Positions 56,693 through 62,485 of a DNA stretch of 64,000 nt are shown here, piece by piece; positions within the stretch are counted from its first letter, which is position 1; each line of letters begins with the position of its first letter. The DNA comes from Haloactinospora alba (GTDB taxonomy: Bacteria; Actinomycetota; Actinomycetes; Streptosporangiales; Streptosporangiaceae). The notes beneath the pieces are model-generated. The model ran no database searches, had not been told where the DNA came from, and saw only the letters and a list, made by a program, of their open reading frames with translations. A program made the translations under genes and the position numbers. Location of the stretch: contig NZ_VFQC01000001.1 in NCBI RefSeq assembly GCF_006717075.1, forward strand, positions 3,395,501-3,459,500, given 5' to 3'.

Positions 56693-56941
56693 TCACGGGC
56701 GGCCCGGAACCGCAGCCTCAATCGCCTCAATGACGGGGGCAACGGTGGGGACATTGATCAGATGGACTTGGATCCACCCGGGCAGATTCCAACGGTGACC
56801 ATCGCGATACTGAGCGTTCCGCGATTGAAGTCTATCGACGACGGGTTGGTACACACCCGCGAGATTCATTAGCAGGAAGTTCGCCTGGCTGGGAACGTAG
56901 GCGATACCGCGTCCGTCGAGCGTGGCGGTCAAAGGAAACAT
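56693..56941 (-). pseudogene. C-terminal fragment resembling a fold-type-I aminotransferase
   Basis: An 82-residue frame reads like the small-domain end of HisC-type PLP aminotransferases: LDGRGIAYVPSQANFLLMNL, VVDRLQSRNAQYRDG and WIQVHLINVPTVAPVIEAIE. The PLP-lysine and all of the large domain are missing. GGAG lies 7 nt before the ATG, so a short peptide might still be made. It ends 52 nt before trpS and begins 20 nt from the CRISPR repeat at 56962. Assignment rests on pattern recognition only. Confidence 0.45.
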
Positions 56942-56961
56942 AGTTATCTCCGAATGAGCCC

Positions 56962-57050
56962 GCTCCATCCCCACGTGCGTGGGGCTCACTGTCCCACTCC
57001 GGACCCAGCGGTGGCCTGCACGGGTCCATCCCCACGTGTGTGGGGCTCAC
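56962..57050 (-). CRISPR. CRISPR array 3, leader-proximal pair of repeats
   Basis: Two 28-nt repeats of the array 1 type on the minus strand (56962-56989 with one change, 57023-57050 with one change) and one 33-nt spacer. The leader lies immediately to the right. Only one spacer remains next to this leader; the next repeats of the same type are 1.5 kb away, beyond trpS. Confidence 0.9.
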
Positions 57051-57190
57051 CCACCTGCAATAATGCGCAGCTTTATTCTTTTGCAACTCCATATGACCGG
57101 TATCCCGCCGAATGCGGTCAGGATCTGACCATACCGTTCCACTGCTATCAACACCCCCCATAAGACCACGGAGAACCGACCACTCTCGGG
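57051..57190 (-). promoter_or_regulatory. CRISPR leader 2, homologous to leader 1
   Basis: Read on the minus strand it matches leader 1 over about 140 bp, including CGGTATGGTCAGATCCTGA followed by CCGCATTCG and then GATACCGG. The palindromic core GGTCAG/CTGACC is at 57116-57130. The 60 bp next to the array are AT-rich. This region to 57300 holds no gene; a short frame starting MRSGSDHT occurs in both leaders and is a by-product of their similarity. Confidence 0.8.
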
Positions 57191-57300
57191 CACCGAGGGA
57201 AAGGCAGGAGCACCCCTCGAGGGATGTAGGGCGTGTGCGGCCTCGGCTCACACACGCCCCACTTGCGCGCCCGACCGGCGATGCGCACAACCGTTGGGTC

Positions 57301-57702
57301 CTATTCCTGGAGTTCGACCGGGATCCAGTCGGTCAGGGTGCGCGGGTTGGCGTGCCGCACCGGGCCACCCTTAGCCGGCCGCACGAGGACTTCCCCGCTG
57401 TCCGTTCCGGGCTGGGGTGTGTGGCCGGTAACCACGTGCACGGTGGAACCAGCTGCGTGCAGCCGCACCCGCAGCCCCACGGGCCAGCGGCACTGCAGAT
57501 ACGACAGATCCCCACCGGAGAGCCGCTCCACCGTGTCGGGGTGGACGGTGACCGTGTGGGCATCGCCGACCGTGTCGCGGGGAGCGATCCGCAGCATCCC
57601 GTCAGCCTGCTGTGTGACGACATCCCACGGGGCGAGGCCATCGGGCTCCCCGGGCAGCCGCACCCACATGCCGGGCTCCCACCCGGGCTCTACTCCTCGC
57701 AC
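57301..57702 (-). CDS. Unknown 133-residue protein, last gene of module 2
   Basis: A beta-rich soluble protein (LAPWDVVTQQADGMLRIAPR, LRVRLHAAGSTVHVVTGHTP) with no family I recognise. It overlaps the end of the preceding gene by 13 nt and has a GTG start at 57702. It has no counterpart in the island 1 operon, so it is the one gene that differs between the two modules. Confidence 0.65.
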   Translation of the reverse strand: MRGVEPGWEPGMWVRLPGEPDGLAPWDVVTQQADGMLRIAPRDTVGDAHTVTVHPDTVERLSGGDLSYLQCRWPVGLRVRLHAAGSTVHVVTGHTPQPGTDSGEVLVRPAKGGPVRHANPRTLTDWIPVELQE

Positions 57703-57932
57703 AGGCCACCACCCCCAGCGCTGTGCTGGTGGGAAACCCTTCCCGTGTTCTCGTCACCCCTGCCGGTGTCGTGGTCCTCGTTCTCGTCGCCGAGCCAGGC
57801 GTCCAATCGGTCGCGCAGCGCGAGGATGGTCGCCCGGACCTGGTTGAGCCAGAACGCGTGGCCCTCGGTGGCCTGGACGAGCTGCTCCACCAGGTCACGC
57901 AACTCGCGGCGCTCCTGCGGGGTGAGATTCAC
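57690..57932 (-). CDS. Small acidic protein, module 2 (paralogue of 37801-37995)
   Basis: An 80-residue protein beginning VNLTPQERRELRDLVEQLVQ with WLGDENEDHDTG later. It matches the island 1 protein over these segments and adds a C-terminal tail. The GTG start overlaps the BldC-like stop by 4 nt. Function unknown. Confidence 0.72.
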   Translation of the reverse strand: MNLTPQERRELRDLVEQLVQATEGHAFWLNQVRATILALRDRLDAWLGDENEDHDTGRGDENTGRVSHQHSAGGGGLCEE

Positions 57933-58144
57933 GCCTGACCACCCCCGTCCTGGTGGTGGATGGCGGCCATCAGGGTGTGGACATCGTCCGGGAGGAACCG
58001 GCGGTGCCCGCCCGGAGTGACCACCACCGGGGACAAGCGCCCCTCACGCACCCAGACGTTGACGGTGGAGGTGGTCACGCCGAACACCTCGGCGACGTCA
58101 CCCGGACGCAGCAACGGGGCGGGCCAGTTGTTGGGGATACTCAC
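57929..58144 (-). CDS. BldC/MerR-like small HTH protein, module 2
   Basis: A 71-residue protein with APLLRPGDVAEVFGVTTSTV and GHRRFLPDDVHTLM, closely similar to the protein at 37592-37804. GTGA overlaps link it to the genes before and after. A DNA-binding regulator is the likely role. Confidence 0.85.
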   Translation of the reverse strand: MSIPNNWPAPLLRPGDVAEVFGVTTSTVNVWVREGRLSPVVVTPGGHRRFLPDDVHTLMAAIHHQDGGGQA

Positions 58145-58632
58145 CGGACCACCCCCACCGGGGTTGTCTGCTCGCGCTGGGATACCCACTCGCGTACCAA
58201 CGGCGACAGTGCCTCGCGGACATCGTCCAACCCGTCGCCGTAGGCCGGTGGGGCGAGAGGTTCAGGCGTGATGGCAGCACCGCAGGCCGGGCAGTACCCC
58301 TCTTCCTCCCGCTCCTGGCGGTGGCGTTCGTGCTGGGTCACGTAGGGCCGCACCGGGCTGTGCTCCTCGGGATCAAGCACCTCGGGGTCAGGAAACGCGG
58401 CTGAAGGCACCATGCCGCTATCCACGTCCCGGCAGGAAATCCCGGCCTGGTCGTGGGTCCCGCCCCGTGGCGACGGCACGGTGAAGCGGCGTGCCGTACC
58501 TCGCCTGGCGGGTGGCGGTGGTGCGGCACGTGGGGTCGGGCGTTCGTGGTGATGCCGGTAGCGCGTGGGTGGGACCAGGGCGACAGCCAGGATCAAGAGC
58601 AGCGTCCACAGAGACGCGAGGGTGTGAAACAT
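58141..58632 (-). CDS. Membrane-anchored zinc-ribbon protein, module 2
   Basis: A 163-residue paralogue of the protein at 37113-37595: N-terminal transmembrane helix (LWTLLLILAVALVPPTRYR), Pro-rich middle, LDPEEHSPVRPYVT, GYCPACGAA, and YGDGLDDVREALSPLVREW with the same VGVVR end. It is first in a four-gene operon and diverges from the XRE gene at 58811. Function unknown. Confidence 0.75.
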   Translation of the reverse strand: MFHTLASLWTLLLILAVALVPPTRYRHHHERPTPRAAPPPPARRGTARRFTVPSPRGGTHDQAGISCRDVDSGMVPSAAFPDPEVLDPEEHSPVRPYVTQHERHRQEREEEGYCPACGAAITPEPLAPPAYGDGLDDVREALSPLVREWVSQREQTTPVGVVR

Positions 58633-58810
58633 AGGAGACCCCTCGGGTCAGGCCGCTAGAGCGGCTTGGATGAATACCCCTCTATGATTAACTTCGGAAT
58701 CCAATCTTTGCAAGAACATCAAAGGAATCCGACTAGCGGAATCCGAAAGATGCCTGTTTGAGAAGATCCCAATACGATCGGGGACACCACTCCCCTGGAG
58801 AGAAGTCCTA
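58633..58810. promoter_or_regulatory. Divergent promoter region with three GGAATCC copies
   Basis: GGAATCC occurs at 58696, 58724 and 58738 in the same orientation in an AT-richer stretch between the divergent operons. The cluster is a candidate operator for the XRE regulator or the BldC-like protein. It differs from the TTGCATGAAA repeats in the equivalent region of island 1. Confidence 0.4.
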
Positions 58811-59668
58811 ATGAGCAGGAGATACAGCCCAACTGTTCGCAGGCGACGCTTGTCCGCTGTACTGCGTCAGCTCCGTCATGACTGCAACATGACCCTGGAA
58901 GGTGCTGCTGCGAAGCTTGAATGGTCGCGCGGAAGGCTCGCGCACATGGAGGGCAACAAGTGGACACGTCCGGACATCAATAACGTCCGGCTTCTCCTCG
59001 ACCTGTACGACGTCACCGACGAGCAACAGCGCGAAGGTGTCCTCACCCTGGCACGCCAATCACGCCAACGAGGCTGGTGGCAGAAGTACAGCGACATCTT
59101 CGGTAGCGACACCTATGTCGGCTTCGAGTCCGAGGCGAGCGTCATCCGGACTTACCAGACCATGGTGATTCCCGGACTGCTGCAGACAGCCAGGTACGCG
59201 GAGGCGTCAGCCCGGGCTTCTCTCGCCCGCCCGGCCGAAGAGGCCCAACGAATCGTGGCCACACGCCAAGCGCGACAGGAGATCCTCGACCAAGAGGACC
59301 CTCCCCTCTTGTGGGCGATCATAGACGAGTCCGTGTTGCACCGTCTGTTCGTAGCCGATGATGTCGCGCGCGAGCAGGTCGAACACCTGATAACGGCGGC
59401 CTCGAACCCGGACAATGGGATCACGCTTCAAATCATGCCGTTTTCGGCAGGGTTGCATCCCGGCATCAGCGGTCCGTTCGTCATTCTCGACTTCCCGGGC
59501 GAGATCGACCCGTCGATGGTTTACCTGGAGAGCCGCATCGACAGCCTGTTTCTTGAGGAGCCCGAGGAGGTCGCAGAGTACAAGCTCGTCTTTGACCATC
59601 TTCTAGCTGCAGCCAAGTCGCAGCGGGAATCCATCGAGATCATGGAAAACCTACTCACGAACCTGTAA
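58811..59668 (+). CDS. XRE-family regulator with DUF5753 (WhiJ-like), paralogue
   Basis: A 285-residue regulator with an N-terminal HTH (CNMTLEGAAAKLEWSRGRLA) and DUF5753 (GFESEASVIRTYQTMVIPGL, LQIMPFSAGLHPGISGPFVI). It parallels the protein at 35903-36784. GGAGAG precedes the ATG. DUF397 follows after 9 nt. It diverges from the four-gene operon, the same relationship as in island 1. Confidence 0.93.
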   Translation: MSRRYSPTVRRRRLSAVLRQLRHDCNMTLEGAAAKLEWSRGRLAHMEGNKWTRPDINNVRLLLDLYDVTDEQQREGVLTLARQSRQRGWWQKYSDIFGSDTYVGFESEASVIRTYQTMVIPGLLQTARYAEASARASLARPAEEAQRIVATRQARQEILDQEDPPLLWAIIDESVLHRLFVADDVAREQVEHLITAASNPDNGITLQIMPFSAGLHPGISGPFVILDFPGEIDPSMVYLESRIDSLFLEEPEEVAEYKLVFDHLLAAAKSQRESIEIMENLLTNL

Positions 59669-59677
59669 GGACCGACC

Positions 59678-59872
59678 GTGTATTCATCCGACGAACTGTA
59701 CTTCCGCAAGAGTTCGTACAGCGCTACCGCCAAGGAGTGTGTCGAGATCGCCGACCTGCCCTCCGGAGTCGCTATTCGCGATTCCAAGCAGCCGGAGAGC
59801 GGGCACCTCGCGTTTCCCGCCACCGAATGGAGCGCGTTCTTGCGCGAACTCCGGGTGACTACCGCCCTCTAA
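59678..59872 (+). CDS. DUF397 protein
   Basis: A 64-residue DUF397 protein (YFRKSSYSATAKECVEIADL, then GHLAFPATEWSAFLRELR). The GTG has AAGGA upstream, 9 nt after the XRE stop. Partner of the XRE-DUF5753 regulator. Confidence 0.92.
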   Translation: MYSSDELYFRKSSYSATAKECVEIADLPSGVAIRDSKQPESGHLAFPATEWSAFLRELRVTTAL

Positions 59873-59886
59873 CCCCCGAAAGACCG

Positions 59887-59913
59887 AAGGCCCCGGCTCA
59901 TCACCGGGGCCTT
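59887..59913 (+). terminator. Hairpin terminator after DUF397
   Basis: A 10-bp perfect stem AAGGCCCCGG/CCGGGGCCTT (59887-59896 with 59904-59913) with a 7-nt loop, 15 nt after the DUF397 stop. Confidence 0.8.
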
Positions 59914-60002
59914 GGTGTATTCATCCGGCTTCATCCTACCCGCCGTAAAGGTGAAGGAACAGGTGGCTGGTCGGGACGCTGCACCGCCCTACATTCCACG
60001 CC

Positions 60003-60224
60003 ACCCAGAACCGGCAGGGCGGCCACCTATCGTTCTCCACCTCCGAGTGGCAAGCGTTCCTCACCGAGACCCGCGCCAACGTCTCTGAACTCTTGCCCCT
60101 GCGCCGAGCCCCAATCACGGCACAGGAAGTATCAGTAGTCCTCGGCAGGGCAGCAACCTGGGCCTGCCATCCTCTCGAGGGCTACTCCAAGCACGTCTGT
60201 AGTAGTTCCTACGACTGCCGCTGA
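60003..60224 (+). pseudogene. DUF397 C-terminal fragment
   Basis: TQNRQGGHLSFSTSEWQAFL followed by TETRANVSELL is the end of a DUF397 protein; the first half is missing and the frame runs on to a stop at 60222-60224. It is very similar to the intact protein at 60451-60636. Confidence 0.65.
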
Positions 60225-60230
60225 CATGTC

Positions 60231-60461
60231 GAATGGTTCCGCGATGTAGTGGCCATCGAAAGCGAAGCTTCCGGGGTCCGGATGTACCAGCCGCTCGTGA
60301 TCCCCGGCTTGTTCCAGACATCCGAGTACGCCCACGCGTTGCTTCAGTTCGGCGGGTCAGGGAAGACTCCCACCGAACTTCGGGAAGCTGTGGATGCCCT
60401 GCCTCCCGCAGCATCCCGCGCGCTGATGGAGACGATCAGGAGACAGTTCGATGATGAATGA
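60231..60461 (+). pseudogene. XRE-DUF5753 regulator fragment
   Basis: EWFRDVVAIESEASGVRMYQ and PLVIPGLFQTSEYAHALLQ match the start of DUF5753; the frame then jumps to a C-terminal-like LPPAASRALMETIRRQFDDE. The HTH and most of DUF5753 are gone, so the original regulator of the following DUF397 gene is inactive. Its stop overlaps that gene's start region. Confidence 0.7.
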
Positions 60462-60636
60462 GAACTGGGTCAAGTCCAGTTACAGCCAGAAGGGTATGGA
60501 CAACTGCGTCGAATGCCGTGGCGAGGAGCGCACTGTCCAGGTCCGCGACACCCAGAACCGCCGTCTTGGCCACCTGTCGTTCTCCACCTCCGAGTGGCAG
60601 GCGTTCCTCACCGAGGTCCGTGCCGAGCGCATGTAA
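60451..60636 (+). CDS. DUF397 protein, third copy
   Basis: A 61-residue DUF397 protein (NWVKSSYSQKGMDNCVECRG, then VRDTQNRRLGHLSFSTSEWQ). AGGAGAC precedes the paired ATGs (60451 and 60454). It looks intact though its XRE partner is broken. Confidence 0.88.
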   Translation: MMNENWVKSSYSQKGMDNCVECRGEERTVQVRDTQNRRLGHLSFSTSEWQAFLTEVRAERM

Positions 60637-60937
60637 CCCTTATCCGGTGACGCCCCGCTCACGGGACGAACGCGCTCAGCCCCCAGCTTCGGCCGGGGGT
60701 TGTTTTCGTGTGGGAACCACCCCGGCGCGGGCACGGCTCCGACCGTCCGCTGCGGTTCGTCGAACCGGAGCCGTTGGTGCCCTCCCCAGGAGGAGCGGCA
60801 GGTCCCACCCGTCATCCCGACGCGTTCGCTCCGGCGCGTGACCTCCAGGCGCACCCCGTGGACGACGCATCCTCCTCGGCACAGGCGGGTAGGTACCCCC
60901 GCGGAGCTCACGCACCCCACGCGGAGGAGGACCGCCG

Positions 60938-61090
60938 GTGCTGTACCTCATCCTGCTTCTGCTGCTGGTCTGGCTCGCGCTGACCGTCCTGGGCATGGTC
61001 CTCAAGGGCCTGTTCTGGCTCACCGTGCTCGGTGTCGTACTGTTCCTGGCCACCGCCGCCTGGGGCTGGCTGCAGAAACCGCGCCCCTGA
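60938..61090 (+). CDS. Very small hydrophobic membrane protein
   Basis: A 50-residue protein made of two transmembrane segments (VLYLILLLLLVWLALTVLG and LFWLTVLGVVLFLATAAWGW) with little else. GGAGGAGG lies just before the GTG at 60938. Small double-span proteins of this kind are common in actinomycetes; function unknown. Confidence 0.65.
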   Translation: MLYLILLLLLVWLALTVLGMVLKGLFWLTVLGVVLFLATAAWGWLQKPRP

Positions 61091-61119
61091 CGGGCCACCC
61101 CTGCGCCCCTGGCGCAGGG

Positions 61120-61725
61120 TCACCGGGCCCGGACGACGCAGCTACCCACCGCCTTGTCGTGCAGGGTCTGGCGATAGGGCTCGTCCCACAGCGGCCACAG
61201 CAGGTCGACGAGCCATCCCAGACAGGTCGCCATGCTGAGGGCCAGGTGTACGAGGGAACGACCGGCTGCCGGAGCGAGCGACGGCGGCCGTCCGGTACGC
61301 AGGGACACCACCCTGATCCCGGTGAGCAGCTTCCCGAGCGTCCTTCCCCAGCGGGCGTGCAGCAGCCAGAAGTAGGCGAACACCGCGAACGCCGCGAGGA
61401 GGGGCAGGAGGGCCACAGGAAGCATCATCTCGGGTGTCTCCTCCGCCGACTTCCCCTCTGCGTCGAACACCTCGATGGACAGCAGCATCCCGCCGACGAA
61501 GATGCCGAACGCCACCGGGACGGTCACCAGCATGTCGACGAGGTACGCGCAGGCGCGGGCCGGCCAGCTGGCCAGTGCCGGTCCGGCCGCAGCGCCGCCC
61601 GGCCAGGCGGGATAGCCCTGCGGCGCGGCGGGATGGGGGCCGTGCGGGGAGGTGTGGGGGTGACCGGTTCCGGCGGGGAAGTGTCCCCCGCTGGGCTGAC
61701 CGGGAGGAGGGTACAGGTGGGCCAC
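61120..61725 (-). CDS. RDD family membrane protein
   Basis: A 201-residue protein with a Pro/Gly/His-rich N-terminus, then an RDD domain from about residue 50: WPARACAYLVDMLVTVPVAF, a second helix at MLPVALLPLLAAFAVFAYFW, RWGRTLGKLLTGIRVVS, and a third helix. Here the first Arg-Asp pair is RACAYLVD. Function unknown. The GTG has AAGGAG about 10 nt upstream. Confidence 0.85.
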   Translation of the reverse strand: MAHLYPPPGQPSGGHFPAGTGHPHTSPHGPHPAAPQGYPAWPGGAAAGPALASWPARACAYLVDMLVTVPVAFGIFVGGMLLSIEVFDAEGKSAEETPEMMLPVALLPLLAAFAVFAYFWLLHARWGRTLGKLLTGIRVVSLRTGRPPSLAPAAGRSLVHLALSMATCLGWLVDLLWPLWDEPYRQTLHDKAVGSCVVRAR

Positions 61726-61841
61726 CGGTCGTGTTCTCCTTCCAGGAACGGGCGGACAACCACACAGTCTCGCACAACGGGGGTGTGGCGTCCGGCACCC
61801 GTCGCCGACCGCGCCGCGGCCCGCCACAGCACCGGGGGACT

Positions 61842-61847
61842 TAGCAT
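61842..61847 (+). promoter_or_regulatory. Candidate -10 box of a leaderless promoter (61854 gene)
   Basis: TAGCAT (TANNNT) 6 nt before the ATG; no Shine-Dalgarno sequence. Confidence 0.5.
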
Positions 61848-61853
61848 GCCGGC

Positions 61854-62231
61854 ATGACTTCCCCCCGCGAATCCCCACCACCGGGTGGTGTGCCCGTCGC
61901 CGGCACGATACTGCTGGTTCTCACGACCATGCTGGCGTTCCTGGGAGCGTGCTGGCTGGGGTTCATGGCCCTGCTCCTCAGCGACCCTCCGAGTTGCTGG
62001 ATGCAACTGACGGAGATAGCCCAAGCCCAGTGTGAGTACGACAGGAACCAAGGATACGACCGCACCCCGGCCTACCTCTCCGCCGGGATGGCCGTCCTGG
62101 CGCTACTGTGGCCGGCCGCTGCGTGGTGGTGGCGCCGTCGGCGCCTGATGCGCTGGTGCGCCCTGCCCGTCCTCCTGGTGATTCTGACACTGGGCGTCGT
62201 GCTGCCCGACCTCATCTGGGAACCCGTGTGA
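61854..62231 (+). CDS. Small three-helix membrane protein
   Basis: A 125-residue protein with transmembrane helices at about 16-43, 76-92 and 101-119 (VAGTILLVLTTMLAFLGACW; LSAGMAVLALLWPAAAWWW; WCALPVLLVILTLGVVLPDL). A loop between the first two has two Cys (SCWMQL...AQCEYD). Function unknown. Probably leaderless. Confidence 0.7.
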   Translation: MTSPRESPPPGGVPVAGTILLVLTTMLAFLGACWLGFMALLLSDPPSCWMQLTEIAQAQCEYDRNQGYDRTPAYLSAGMAVLALLWPAAAWWWRRRRLMRWCALPVLLVILTLGVVLPDLIWEPV

Positions 62232-62290
62232 GGCCGACACGACAAGACCGGGGCGGGCGTTGATCCCGCCACCCAACTGGCCACCAAAAC

Positions 62291-62321
62291 AAAACGCCGC
62301 CCCTCGAAGGGGCGGCGTTTT
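62291..62321 (-). terminator. Strong terminator after tRNA-Thr
   Basis: Thirteen-base-pair perfect stem AAAACGCCGCCCC/GGGGCGGCGTTTT (62291-62303 with 62309-62321) with a short TCGAA loop and flanking A/T runs on both sides, 6 nt past the tRNA gene. It could act on both strands. Confidence 0.85.
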
Positions 62322-62326
62322 CCCTG

Positions 62327-62399
62327 AGCCGCCTGCCGGAATCGAACCGGCGACCTATTCATTACGAGTGAATCGCTCTACCGACTGAGCTAAGGCGGC
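62327..62399 (-). tRNA. tRNA-Thr (anticodon CGT)
   Basis: Seventy-three nt on the minus strand. The acceptor GCCGCCT pairs with AGGCGGC; the D loop is AGCTCAGTCGGTAGAGC; the anticodon loop CTCGTAA gives CGT for ACG codons; the T arm is GCCGGTTCGATTCCGGC. The discriminator base is T, and CCA is not encoded. Confidence 0.97.
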
Positions 62400-62485
62400 G
62401 CCGGTCCCGCGCGCTGCGGAACCGGGATCAGTGTAGCGCGTTTCGCGACCCGAACGGTACTCGGAAACCCGGCGGGCGACACGTG

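Noticed and set aside
57112-58020. Frame starting MRSGSDHT, with a similar frame on the minus strand from 30126
   Set aside because: The similar N-termini come from the homologous leaders; no ribosome-binding site or conserved continuation.
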